Below, piece after piece: positions 1 through 13,699 of a stretch of 64,000 nucleotides of DNA. Source of the DNA: Diadema setosum (taxonomy: Eukaryota; Echinodermata; Echinoidea; Diadematoida; Diadematidae); contig CM067069.1 in NCBI GenBank assembly GCA_033980235.1, forward strand, positions 15,201,828 through 15,265,827, read 5' to 3'. The notes below the pieces were generated by a model. The model was not told the origin of the DNA. It worked only from the letters and a program-made list of their open reading frames with translations, and searched no databases. Positions within the stretch are counted from its first letter, which is position 1, and every line of letters starts with the position of its first letter. Made by a program: the position numbers and the translations under genes.

Positions 1-830
1 CTATCATGATTAGCACAATACTAATCAATGAAAGTGATTAATTGTAAAAATAATAATGTTTTCATGACTTTCATGACAGAGCACTGTTTTCCATAGGAAA
101 TGTACACAAAAGCACAAAATTGTGCTCGTTTGGGGACGACATTCCGCTACAAAAATGGGCGTAACTTCGCACAAGTATGCGGGGAAGTTGCAAATTTGGT
201 CTCAAAAGTTGTGCGAGACTTGAATAAAACAAATTCAAGTAATTTTCGAGGAGTCCTGGGGGGGGTGTGCACAGTGACCCCCCCCCCCTTAGGTACCCTG
301 CTATGTAGGCCCTATCATGTAGGCACATACATACATAATATGTAGCACACCATGTTGTCGTGGAAACAGAAGAAATACATTTATATGTCAAACACACCCA
401 CGAAGTTAAGTGACTGTCGGTTTATCAAAAAGAAAGATATGGATAAATACTTAGTAAAGCATACCACCTCCTTAAAAATGAGATTATGTGAAAATTGATT
501 TTTTTTTTTCATGCAACATTAACCATTTAAGGATGGGGGGGGGGGGGAGGATCCACCCCCCTCCCTCAAAGTTTCGCGCTATAAATCTGTTGCAAGGCTT
601 CTTGACTTTGTTTGTTCAAGTCTCGCACAACTTTTGAGACCAAATTTGCAACATCCGCGTATACTTTTGCGAAGTCACGCCCATTATTGTAACGGAATGT
701 CCTCCCAAAACGGGCACAATTTTGTGATTTTGTGTACATTTCCTATGGAAAACAGGTGCTCTGTCATGAAGGTCATAAAAACCTGATTATTTTTACAACT
801 AATCACTTTCATTGATTAGTTTTGTGCTAA
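1..830. mobile_element. Fold-back element with about 240 bp inverted arms
   Basis: Bases 1-240 recur as a reverse complement at about 588-830, with roughly 85% identity by eye. Shared blocks include the outer gattagcacaa..actaatcaatgaaag and the inner ctcaaaagttgtgcgagactt. The middle (about 240-587) contains C- and G-runs and a different repeat block at 238-300. No open frame of note is present. The left end may continue beyond the window, so target duplications cannot be checked. Confidence 0.75.
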
Positions 831-1028
831 TTATGGTAGAAAAGTGGTCAGTGACAATTTCCAATAGAAAAACAATGAAAAAACAAAAGTTGAAAAAGTT
901 GAAAAACAAAGAAATACATAAGAAATTATGAAAAACAATAGAATACATTAAATTTCACCTAGAACAGCCACTTTTCGTTCCTGTTAACATCTTGATTATG
1001 TTTTGGTATGTCATGAGGATCCTGAAAA

Positions 1029-1085
1029 TGTAAGTTTCGAGGAGTCCTGGGGGGGATGCACGGTGACCCCCCCTTAGGTACCCGA
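1029..1085. repeat. Second copy of the 238-300 repeat block
   Basis: Starts cgaggagtcctgggggg and ends cttaggtaccc, matching 247-298 inside the fold-back element. It lies in CDC7 intron DNA. Confidence 0.7.
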
Positions 1086-1100
1086 CTATAATGCTGGGTT

Positions 1101-1136
1101 TTTGTTTCATGTGCAAATGGTAAATTATGCCTTTAA
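1101..1136. mobile_element. Terminal fragment of a TTAA-element (family C)
   Basis: The stretch tttgtttcatgtgcaaatgg..atgcctttaaaa matches the right end of the full element at 56112-56441 (about 56405-56445). Only the tip remains. Confidence 0.55.
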
Positions 1137-1190
1137 AAATACCAAAAGTGTGCATGAAAGTGAGACACAACAAAGGATTATTCCTAATGC

Positions 1191-1353
1191 AGGGCTGCAC
1201 GCTAATCCATTTTTTCTACTGGTCTGACCTGTCTGTTGGACCAGTAGGTACCCAGTTTTTCCTTATTTTACTGGTCTATTCCGGGAAAAGTTACTGGTCC
1301 AACTGATTTTTACTGGTCAGTGATCGTCGGACCAGTGCCAGTGTGCAGCATTG
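1191..1353. mobile_element. hAT-like MITE, 163 bp, with 8-bp target duplication
   Basis: Flanked by the direct repeat CCTAATGC (1183-1190 and 1354-1361). Ends are inverted: AGGGCTGCACGC against the reverse of GTGTGCAGCATTG. An 8-bp target duplication fits the hAT superfamily. The interior has repeated ACTGGTC/GACCAGT motifs in both orientations. No coding capacity. Confidence 0.7.
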
Positions 1354-1431
1354 CCTAATGCAACATTGAAAGGGAGGTCATAATGTCAAGAGTAACATTT
1401 CTGTGAACTGAACATGCCTCCTTGTTAATAG

Positions 1432-3541
<2,110 letters not shown>

Positions 3542-4785
3542 TGAACAGAATCGTGTTCATAGCTGTCCATCTATCTTCAGATTTTATATTTCCAGCTCAC
3601 AAACGAATCTCAGAGTTTTAAACCAGCGTTTAGCTGATGGGTTCTTGCTGCCATAAAGACAATTTGATCTTCACAACAAGTGCTATAACAAGTGCAAGTA
3701 TCAAAAGTTGCAGCTGCCGTAGTACCTGACTGTTTATCACATAAATTGCAATTAAAAGTTATTGCAAGTTACAAATGAGCTCTAATTAATGGAAGATGGC
3801 ATAGAGTATACTTTCCATTCCTATATGTCAGGTGGGTTTTTTTTTTTTAATGCATGCCCTTTCAACTTCTTTTTTTCTTTTTAAAGCGAAGTTACTTCCA
3901 TCGCATACCATTCAAAAAAATGTATATACCAGAATGCACGATTAATATTTTGATTCTCATCCACAGTACTTTCAACCCCTTTTCATTTTGTTTTCAAAGT
4001 GCCTTCCTCACATTCCAGACAAATATTATGATGTATCAGGGAGTTCTTGTCTGTTCTAAAATTTGGATAATCAATCCCTTTCTATATGCTGTGTGTGAAA
4101 ATGTATTCATTGCACATGGCAGATGAGGGTTATTGTAATTACTCTTTAGCGACAGGGGGAACAGTTCAGAGCTTTAGTTCAGAATGGTGAAACTTCTATT
4201 AACTTTACTGGTTACCACAGGATTACCAAAATGACACAATTTGACTAATTCAATTCAGATTAATTGAAAAAAAAGTAACCTCATTGGTGTCATGTTTTTC
4301 AGAAATGCATATCTTTGACGATTTTGATGAAATCTTGATTGCTTATTGCATCCGTCTGATGCAGTATTGGGTATATAATTTGCTGATTTTGCTACAACAT
4401 GCATTTCCCATAGACACTTGCCTGATTATACTCGGGACTCGTCTTCAATGGGTTAAGCATTTCATATACTTTCTCTTGCAATTCTCAATAATGATAGGTG
4501 TTTGCAGTTTGAAATCACAGCTGTTTGTTCATATAAAATTGCAACACTATATTGATGGAGGCTTATATGTGTTTCCACCATTGCAGTGCACTTTTCAAGT
4601 GATGTAAGACATTAATGTTTATGAGGGGCAATTCTCTATGCCACGCTTGACATGATTAACCAGTACCCTTCTGGATTCAAAGTCCACATCGACTATGTAT
4701 GGGATGCAATTTGTACCCTTAAGCAACAACAATGTACATGTATACCTGATGTTCCTTGCATGAACATTGTAAAGGTGTGTGTATA

Positions 4786-4971
4786 CAGTGGACACCCGTT
4801 ATAACAAAGTCCTCGGGACCGGCAGTTTTCTTTCATTATATCAAAATTTCATTATAACTGAACAAATAAACAGTAGAAATGCACAGAGTGGATAACGTTT
4901 CGGCCCGAATTTTTACTTCGTTGTAACTGGAATTTCGTTATAACCATGTTCGTTGTAACGGGAGTACACTG
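4786..4971 (+). mobile_element. pogo/Tc1-like MITE, 186 bp (in duplication copy 1)
   Basis: Ends are inverted: CAGTGGACACCCGTTATAAC on the left and GTTGTAACGGGAGTACACTG on the right, flanked by TA on both sides. TA target duplication and CAGT..ACTG ends with GTTATAACGAA motifs fit the pogo/Tc1 group. No transposase is present. The interior repeats TTCGTTATAAC-like motifs. Confidence 0.8.
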
Positions 4972-5096
4972 TACATGTGTGTCTGTGTGTGTGAGATAGG
5001 AGATTAGAGACTGCGTGCCCAAGAACTTCCACCTCAGTTCACCTTGATATTTTCTTCCTCAATGAACATTACCTCAGGAATGAGAGCTTGAAGATT

Positions 5097-5271
<175 letters not shown>

Positions 5272-5685
5272 GAAAACAGATATTACATATGTAAGAACTC
5301 ACATTCTTTGCTGCAGGTAGGAGAGATTCCATGCATAGGACCTACACTGTATGCCAAGTTAGATTGGTAATGTCTATGTTGTCTTGATTATGTGTGCTGC
5401 AATGGATTCAGACTTTCACACACACACACACACAGAAGGTCTTGTCAAAGAGATAAACATCAAACAGTAACATACAACTTCATCAGTGCTGCCCCTGCAA
5501 CTGAAATAAATGCATCTTTTGAAAGAGAAAAGACAATAGTAAATGCTGGTATGGAAAGAAGAAAACAGCATTTGACAGATTTGTGAGAGATTGTGGATTC
5601 TGATTCTGTGGTCAAAGTCAAATTTTCATTTTTGAGAATTAACAGAAAGAGTGTATTGTTTGGCATGTGAATTTATTTATGTCAG

Positions 5686-5726
5686 CAGAGGCGTTAAAAC
5701 ATCCCTTCCTTATGGAAGCATCCTGA
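5686..5726 (+). pseudogene. Duplicated 3' tip of the CDC7 stop exon
   Basis: These 41 bases repeat 3501-3541 exactly, including the last codons (EALKHPFLMEAS) and the TGA. There is no acceptor or upstream exon next to them. They are a passenger fragment at the start of the second copy of the 2.2 kb tandem duplication and cannot code for anything alone. Confidence 0.9.
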
Positions 5727-6949
5727 TGAACAGAATCGTGTTCATGGCTGTCCATCTATCTTCAGATTTTATATTTCCAGCTCACAAACGAATCTCAGAG
5801 TTTTAAACCAGCATTTATTGATGGGTTCTTGCTGCCATAAAGACAATTTGATCTTCACAACAAGTGCTATAACAAGTGCAAGTATCAAAAGTTGCAGCTG
5901 CCGTAGTACCTGACTGTTTATCACATAAATTGCAATTAAAAGTTATTGCAAGTTACAAATGAGCTCTAATTAATGGAAGATGGCATAGAGTATACTTTCC
6001 ATTCCTATATGTCAGGTGGGTTTTTTTTTTTTTATGCATGCCCTTTCAACTTCTTTTTTTCTTTTTAAAGCGAAGTTACTTCCATCGCATACCATTCAAA
6101 AAAATGTATATACCAGAATGCACGATTAATATTTTGATTCTCATCCACAGTACTTTCAAGCCCTTTTCATTTTGTTTTCAAAGTGCCTTCCTCACATTCC
6201 AGACAAATATTATGATGTATCAGGGAGTTCTGGTCTGTTCTAAAATTTGGATAATCAATCCCTTTCTATATGCTGTGTGTGAAAATGTATTCATTGCACA
6301 TGGCAGATGAGGGTTATTGTAATTACTCTTAGCGACAGGGGGAACAGTTCAGAGCTTTAGTTCAGAATGGTGAAACTTCTATTAACTTTACTGGTTACCA
6401 CAGGATTACCAAAATGACACAATTTGACTAATTCAATTCAGATTAATTGAAAAAAAAGTAACCTCATTGGTGTCATGTTTTTCAGAAATGCATATCTTTG
6501 ACGATTTTGATGAAATCTTGATTGCTTATTGCATCCGTCTGATGCAGTATTGGGTATATAATTTGCTGATTTTGCTACAACATGCATTTCCCATAGACAC
6601 TTGCCTGATTATACTCGGGACTCGTCTTCAATGGGTTAAGCATTTCATATACTTTCTCTTGCAATTCTCAATAATGATAGGTGTTTGCGGTTTGAAATCA
6701 CAGCTGTTTGTTCATAAAATTGCAACACTATATTGATGGAGGCTTATATGTGTTTCCACCATTGCAGTGCACTTTTCAAGTGATGTAAGACATTAATGTT
6801 TATGAGGGGCGATTCTCTATGCCACACTTGACATGATTAACCAGTACCCTTCTGGATTCAACGTCCACATCAACTATGTATGGGATGCAATTTGTACCCT
6901 TATGCAACAACAATGTGCCTTGCATGAACATTGTAAGGGTGTGTGTATA

Positions 6950-7135
6950 CAGTGGACTCCCATTATAACAAAGTCCTTGGGACCGGCAGTTTTCTTTCGT
7001 TATATCGAAATTTCATTATAACTGAACAAGTAAACAATAGAAGTGCACAGAGTGGATAACGTTTTGGCCCAAATTTTTACTTCGTTGTAACCTAAATTTC
7101 GTTACAACTATGTTCGCTATAACGGGAGTACACTG
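6950..7135 (+). mobile_element. pogo/Tc1-like MITE, 186 bp (in duplication copy 2)
   Basis: Counterpart of the element at 4786-4971, with the same TA flanks and the same length. The terminal repeat here, CAGTGGACTCCCATTATAAC, differs slightly from the first copy. It was copied with the 2.2 kb unit rather than inserted independently. Confidence 0.8.
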
Positions 7136-7261
7136 TACATGTGTGTCTATGTGTGTGAGATAGAAAGAGATAGAGACCGCGAGCCCAAGAACTTCAACCT
7201 CAGTTCACCTTGAAATTTTCTTTCTCAATGAACATTACCTCAGGAATGAGAGCTTGAAGAT

Positions 7262-7271
7262 TTGTTGTTGC

Positions 7272-7304
<33 letters not shown>

Positions 7305-7305
7305 G
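7262..7305 (+). repeat. (GTT)n microsatellite, about 15 units
   Basis: The same locus in the second duplication copy, much shorter, with a single GCT interruption. Confidence 0.97.
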
Positions 7306-7716
7306 GAAAACAGATAATACATATGTAAGAATTTACGTTCTTTGCTGCAGGGAGGAGAGATTCCATGCATAGGACCTACACTGTATGCCAAGTTAGATTG
7401 GTAATGTCTATATTGTCTTGATTATGTGTGCTGCAATGGATTCAGACTTTCACACACACACACACAGAAGGTCTTGTCAAAGAGATAAACATCAAACAGT
7501 AACATACAACTTCATCAGTGATGCCCCTGCAACTGAAATAAATGCATCTTTTGAAAGAGAAAAAGACAATAGTAAATGCTGGTATGGAAAGAAGAAAACA
7601 GCATTTGACAGATTTGTGAGAGATTGTGGATTCTGATTCTAAGGTCAAATTCAAATTTTCATTTGAGCATTAACAAAAAGAGTGTATTGTTTGGCATGTG
7701 AATTTATTTATGTCAG

Positions 7717-9043
7717 CCAGTTTGATGAAATGGAATTAAAATATTGCCTTTCATAAAAAGAATTCAAAAAATTCACAGTATCTTTGATTGCTAAATGTAG
7801 TATTTCAGTGTGTGCATGAACTCGATGTAAGTGTACATTTTCACTTACAATCAGTGACAAATCTTTTGTGGTTAAATTCTTTATCAATGACAGATATCAT
7901 TCAAGAAAGTTCCCCAGGTCTAAATAAGAGAAAGATCACTCCATGTTCTAGGAAATCTTCATGAATAGAATTAGATGAAACAGAATGTTAGAAAGTTTCT
8001 TCAAAATAGGACATGAAATTAGAAATTCTGTTATTTTGGCAATTCCATAATTTCATACGCTGTATTTATTTCACAGAAACACTGAATGCAAAAGAGGGGA
8101 GAGATATCAGCTCATAACTCTCCTATTGGCTTATACATAAACAGCGATGTAAAAATTGAATTTGTTGGTTAATGATTACAACCCTACATTCTTCAAATTC
8201 TATACCTCTTCACTATACCTCTTCATGATTTTGATTCGGAGAATATAAGTTCTTGAATTTGCTTCACAAATTTTTTGAAGCTTCGTGTGCCGTCAGATAT
8301 GAGTGATATCACTGTATAATTTGTGATTATGAGAGTAGATTTTCACTTTAAGATATTCAAAGTAACCAGAGAGAAGCCAGAAAATGTGCGCATGCACACA
8401 TACACACACACACACAAACAAACAAAAACACACAAACAAGCAAGAACACCCTAGAAAGAGACAGACTGGAAATGTACTTGTGTTCATTTAGTGTACATTA
8501 TGTGCATGTATTTTTGAGAGGAAATGTTAAATCATGTCTAGCATACATGGAAAAGTAAAATCCATGTATTTAGTATTCATTTAAACTTTTCGACCACTGG
8601 CAATCTTAAAAACGGTAGAACAAGTTTCGTGTAAAGGCAGAACGTTTACTAGTTTTAAATGATTTAGGCAATAAGAACGACTTTAGGCATAGTTTTTTTT
8701 TTTAGTTTTTTCTTCTTTTAATATTCTTACAGTTTCTGTCGAATTACATGTATTTACAGGGCAAACAAGTGTAACTACAATTCATTTGAAAAACTGAATT
8801 ACCATGAATGTCGAATTGCGTTTATCTTCAATAGCAAATTGATAAATTTCACATGTGAGAATGTACAGGGGAAAAAAGTTGCATGCATTCATTTCAGTCA
8901 CAGGAAACAAGGATTAGCTCAGCTACTTTGAACATTATTTTTCCCCTCGATATTGAACAAAAAAAAAAAAAGTTGTCAAAAGTGTTCGCGCCAAAAGTGT
9001 TCAACTGCACACGGGGAAAAATCTCTCGCAAATTTTGAACGAT
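7717..9043. other. AT-rich intergenic stretch
   Basis: Lies between the 2.2 kb duplication and the 3' end of the minus-strand gene at 9044. It holds a short ACACAC/ACAAAC tract near 8395-8440 and runs of A and T. I see no exon-like segment. A TTTTAAT near 8717 (ATTAAAA on the minus strand) is a weak candidate polyadenylation signal for that gene. Confidence 0.5.
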
Positions 9044-10698
9044 TCAATTATGACGGCGACTACAGACTTTCTTAATTGAAGACCAGCCCCTTTTCACCAC
9101 ATTCGTGGACCGGGGCAGACTACTCCTGTGATTGGCCAATCGAAAGCTCTCCCCATGAAAATCCGGAATCACTGGTGGAACTGCAGAGGCGGTATTCATG
9201 CGTGTGTTTACTTGCGCGTTCCCTGGTTGCGCACAATGTGCGCGCACCGGCAAGTCCGCGCTGGTTTTATCCGGTTTAATCAGGCTATGGCCACCTTCAT
9301 ATTCAAGGGTGTCTTCTTTATCCGCACGGGAGGGAAACGTGACTGGGCGGGATCGGACCGTGGGCCGCACCCGAGTCGTCTGTCGCCTGATTTCGCACAT
9401 TTTATCGCGAAACAAGTCGTGAGCCGCTTCCAAGTCCCTGAGTTTGGTCTGCAACTGTATCTCGAGTTCGTCGACCTCGAACTGACGTATCTGGCTCTCA
9501 TCGAGCGCCGCGATGGCATCGTCGACGAGCGACGTCGGCATCAGCATGCTCGATAGTTTCGGAGACCTTTCGTGTTCAGCCTTCAGCTTCTTGAAGTCAC
9601 GCATCATCTCGTGGTCGGTGTAACCATTTCTGTTGCGATTGATCGGGCGCAGGTTTTCGTCCCACTTGTGATTACGTCTTCCCGCCACATATCGTTGCCT
9701 ATATACATGATAATGACACAAGTCGATGATATTGATTAGTGTGTTTGCAATCATATTTTTACGCAACAATCACGGTGAGCGTGTGTATGCTGACTAGAAA
9801 TTTCGCTTTTTAAGGCCTAGACGAAGACCAGAGACTCCAACCCAAAGCACCTTCTGATCTGGAGATTCTTCCGCCTAAAACCCCTAGCAAACGGGAGACT
9901 CCAAGTTGATGTGTGCGAAGCGCGAAGTTCCCAGGGTTGTAGATGCTCTCTGGTGCTATATAAGGCTTATTTTTTGCAACATACAATAGCAATAAGTAAG
10001 AAATCCTTTCGAACGGGAGACACAGAGCCAGGGCGGGAGAAATTAAATCTCAAACGGGAGAACGGGAGATTTTGCAAAAATGGGTTTTCGGCGGGAGATC
10101 TCCCGTCGAAAACGGGAGAGTTGGAGTCTCTGGAAGACTGGTATGCCTCCGCCATATTGCATTATTTTCCCAATAGGTGGTATATGTCTATACACCTTGA
10201 CAATGTGAGATGAGACAGTACCACATCATTGGTGAGAGACTGAATTGACATGTTTGAAAGTTTGATGGCGCAATCCCAAAATGTGTTGACTGGTTAAACA
10301 TTCCTTGAACCAAGTTTAATTTGGATGGCAAAATCTGTTTATTCGGGAGTTTGAGCATTTTCACTTGACCTTTTGCCCTTGCCCTTTCACCGCATGGCTC
10401 ACAACATTTTTTTTTTCTCCAAATAATCACTAACTGGTAATTCATGTTTTATATAGGCATATACTGTATATATATATATGTTGATAAGGTAGTCCACGTG
10501 TTGGCAAGATAAAAAGATAAGTAACAAAGCTGCAACAAAGTTCATGCTGTATTCACCAACGGTTTATTTCTTCACACAAATTTTCGAGCGTCTCGCCGCT
10601 CTTTCAACACTTGAGAAAGGGCGGCGAGACGCTCGAAAATTTGTGTGAGGAAATAAACCGTTGGTGAATACAGCATGAACTTTGTTGCAGCTTTGTTA

Positions 10699-10752
<54 letters not shown>

Positions 10753-12987
10753 AATTTTTCAAGACGATATTTGAGATATTTAAAGATATACAAAAAACCT
10801 AAACATTTCCTTATACAATTTAGATAATCTTTAGAATCGATACGCTTCGTGGCGGGGGCATTGAAACAAAATCACACAAACAAACGCCCAAACAGTTAAA
10901 AGCTTTCACGCACACACACACACACACACACGAAAAAAAACCAAACAAACCCCAACACAAAACCTAAACTTATACATAAAGGAAACTGCTAGTATCTAAT
11001 CACAAAACGGAAGAGTTGTCGCCGCCTGTGGTATAAAGAGCTTAATAGAACGCGCCGTTTTTATCTTCCCATTTTCTACACATGGTACATGTATTTGCTT
11101 ATTTCGTTTAGCCATATGGACCTCAGTATCTGTGGACGCAAGTCGCAGAATATGAGTGAGGTATAGATTTACATGTACATAGGGCTGTTTAGATGGAGAT
11201 GGAGATATTGCCTCTTTTTTTTTTTTATTAGACGTGAGACAAAGTGATATTTTCATTTGTGTTTCATAGCAGTTTCCAAGGTTTTGATATCTATTTGAAA
11301 GCCCCACTTCACATTCAACAGGCATCCAGCATTTTCGTCAACATTAAAGGCATACTTTCACATTTATTGTGAATGTTCTTTGTTACAACACTAAACACCT
11401 CTCGATATTCAAGTTAACTTGCGTGTATAGAGTAAGGCAAACACACAGAATTAACTCAGAAGCCTCAGAATTTGGCATCCTATCATCGCTAATAAGAAGA
11501 AAGTTATTTGTATAACATGTATAATATTAGAGGTCGTGATTTTTGTAAACATATTTATACGTAATATTAACATTGGTCTGTGCGGATAGTTACTGCTTCG
11601 ACAATTCAGCAACCGTACAGCCCAATCCACACCTATATGAGTCATTGTTAAGGTACAACTTTACAGCAAGGTTGCACAATGTACTGCTGGCCTATGATAT
11701 ATACCAGTACTATACTTATACTGTATCATTGACAAACAATTACTATAGTATGGGTGACGATTTGGCGGTATGTGTGCAAGTCAGTTATACTGCTGGGAGA
11801 CTAATTTTAAAATGGTGACGATATTATCCTCTCAGTTAATGAGTGATCATGAATATCTCTGCATGACGTAAAATAATATATGAAATGATACAAGTCCATA
11901 ACGTTCACATCGGCATCCAACGTCCAATTTTAGAGAATCTTCTACCGTTCAATTGGCTTGATTCTTACCCAGTTCATTCAAGACGATTTGATAATGAAGT
12001 GACCAGTTAAAGGACAAGTTCACCTTCATTAACATAAGGATTGAGAGAATGCAGCAATATTAGTAGAACACATCAGTGAAAGTCTGAGGAAAATTGGACA
12101 ATCGATGCAAAAGTTATGAATTTTTAAAACTTTTGTGTTGGAACTGCTGGACGAGGACACTACTAAGGCTCGTGATGTCATATGAGTAAAACAGTATAAA
12201 GAAAACGTAAAGAAAATTCAACATATTTTCACTTTTTTCGCATAATAAAAGAGCACTTGACTTGCCTCTTTCTAAAGGCAATGGGAATAATATTACCCAT
12301 AACATATGTCAGTAACGGGTCAAGGGAATGTGTCCTTTTTTCAAAAGATGAAATTTTATGAAATTCTCTTTATATTTTCCTTATATTGTTGTACGCATGT
12401 GACATCATACACTGCAGTAGTCTTCTCATCCAGTGGTGACTGCACAAAAACTTCAAAAATTCATAACTTTGAACGGATTGTCCGATTTTCCTCAAACTTT
12501 CAATGATGTGTTCTACTAATATTGCTACATTCTCTCAATCCTTATGTTAATGAAGGTGAACTTGTCCTTTAAATAAATTTACACTGTATAAAAGAAAGAA
12601 AAGTCGGTACAAGAATAGCTTACCACTCGAGGTAATTTCTGATGTCCGACAACAAGTTCGTCAGTTCACCGTCCCTCTCCCGAGCACGGAGCTGATATTT
12701 CTTCACCCGATCCACGAGACTCAACGTCGTCCGCCATTGGTGCGATTCTATAGTTAATGAAAGTTCGATATTCGAATTGGCCACAATGGTGCATCAGTTC
12801 AAGTTATGGTAAGAGCAGTGGTAATAACGCTTTATGGTGACAACGGCAGTAATAGATGTTGTAATCATATACATAGGGAACTGATATAATGCTCGTGCTT
12901 ACAGTATAACAGTGTAGGTTTGTAAGTTTAGAGTTACTTGAAATAATAAATCTTCAAAAAAAACAAAACAACAACAACAACAACAAC

Positions 12988-13026
<39 letters not shown>

Positions 13027-13308
13027 CAATATTGAAGTATAATGATAGTTGGGACATTAGAATATACCTGTGTACAGTGTAGGAATGGTAAGAATGACTA
13101 GTACGACGTTATGACCAAAAAAATAAAAAAAGACATAAAATAGATAAATAAAAAATGAAAATGAAAATGACTCCAAATGGCATATTATCAATCCATAGGC
13201 TATGCTCAAAAAGCATAATATGATTATAGTCTATAAACCTGTTCTTTGCTACACGCCATCTTGAAATCACTAATTCAGTATTTTACCTGTGATGAATTCC
13301 AGAGACAT
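9044..13308 (-). CDS. Unknown 266-residue coiled-coil protein, three exons
   Basis: On the minus strand exon 1 is 13308-13287 (ATG, MSLEFIT), exon 2 is 12747-12624 and exon 3 is 9698-9044 ending in TGA. Phases 1 and 2 agree at both junctions; donors are CAG-GTAAAA and GTG-GTAAGC, acceptors ctatag and atatag. The protein is highly charged. Residues 17-48 (LVDRVKKYQLRARERDGELT onward) and about 110-155 (ESQIRQFEVDELEIQLQTKL onward) look helical and coiled-coil forming; after residue 156 it is basic and low in order (many Arg, Ser, Pro). There is no signal peptide or membrane segment, so it should be cytosolic, ciliary or nuclear. I do not recognise the family. The ATG fits a start because no in-frame extension is visible. 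The 2.9 kb second intron carries a 304-bp transposon, a near-perfect palindrome and a 558-bp TTAA element. CRE-like sites lie upstream. Confidence 0.78.
9829..10132. mobile_element. 304-bp MITE with CGGGAGA motifs and GAAGAC target duplication
   Basis: Ends CAGAGACTCCAAC and GTTGGAGTCTCTG are perfect inverted repeats. The 6-bp direct repeat GAAGAC flanks them at 9823-9828 and 10133-10138. The inside repeats CGGGAGA and TCTCCCG many times. It sits in intron 2 of the coiled-coil gene. CAG..CTG ends with a 6-bp duplication do not clearly fit one superfamily. Confidence 0.75.
10518..10702. repeat. Near-perfect palindrome, 88-bp arms, 9-base loop
   Basis: Left arm 10518-10605 and right arm 10615-10702 pair with about two mismatches (for example tttcttcac against tttcctcac). 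The tip contains CGAGCGTCTCGCCGC and its reverse. A (TA)25 tract (10701-10750) starts at the right end. Such a structure suggests a fold-back transposon end or a recent inverted duplication. Confidence 0.88.
10701..10750. repeat. (TA)n microsatellite
   Basis: Fifty bases of pure TA beginning at the right foot of the palindrome at 10518-10702. Confidence 0.97.
10840..12006. other. Intron DNA of the coiled-coil gene without clear features
   Basis: Contains a short CA run near 10912-10932 and A-rich stretches. Small open frames at 10996-11325 and 11573-11818 have no splice support and non-coding composition. Confidence 0.4.
12011..12568. mobile_element. 558-bp TTAA-flanked element with about 120-bp inverted ends
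   Basis: TTAA flanks both sides (12007-12010, 12569-12572). The ends AGGACAAGTTCACCTTCATT and its reverse complement continue as inverted repeats for about 120 bp, including aacataaggattgagagaat and tagtagaacacatca. A TTAA target duplication fits Kolobok or piggyBac types. No transposase is present. It lies in intron 2 of the coiled-coil gene. Confidence 0.85.
12985..13024. repeat. (CAA)n(CA)n microsatellite
   Basis: CAACAACAA grading into a pure CA run, within intron 1 of the coiled-coil gene. Confidence 0.95.
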
Positions 13309-13571
13309 TGTGGCCGTAGACTTGTTGTGTTTACAAATTTTTGATTGAGAGTTGTCACATTTTCAACGTCCTTATATTGATGAGATGCTGTGTAGTTTTG
13401 GTGTTGGGTGGTTGCTCGTGGGAACTTATTGTTTAGCCTATGTACATGGTGGTGATAAGTACGATATCAAAGTGTTATCTCGTCTGTTGCTAAGCAAGCT
13501 ATCAAGTATGCCTCTTGCAGCTAGCAGTGCACACGTACATTATGTGTGCTACAAAAATACGCACCTTGATG

Positions 13572-13664
13572 TGACGTAATTACTTCCGCGCGTGGAGATA
13601 CATACCGGCTATTGTGACGCGCAGCTCCAGATACTGGCTGATGTGACGCCACACTATTACGTCA
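13572..13664. promoter_or_regulatory. Paired CRE/ATF-like sites upstream of the coiled-coil gene
   Basis: TGACGTAA at 13572-13579 and its inverted form TTACGTCA at 13657-13664 lie 260-360 bases upstream of the minus-strand ATG at 13308. A GTGACGC sits between them. The spacing suits a proximal promoter, but function is inferred only from motif and position. Confidence 0.4.
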
Positions 13665-13699
13665 CAGAGACTAGTGCGAAAGTGTGACAAGACCGTGCC

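Larger units (their letters stand above)
5686..7716 (+). repeat. Tandem duplication, copy 2 (2,031 bp)
   Basis: Second copy of 3501-5685. It is shorter mainly because its GTT tract is about 15 units rather than about 58, and because a short stretch near 4733-4752 is missing. The junction at 5685/5686 reads tatgtcag-cagaggcg; the two parental ends share only the dinucleotide GC, which suggests end-joining rather than homologous exchange. An assembly artefact joining two haplotypes is the main alternative. Confidence 0.9.

Noticed and set aside
3854..4607. Open frames at 3854-4126 and 4284-4607 that recur at 6038-6310 and 6467-6736
   Set aside because: Their preservation comes from the recent duplication of the DNA. 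They lie in CDC7 3' UTR or downstream DNA, have poor composition, and one copy has a frame-breaking difference.
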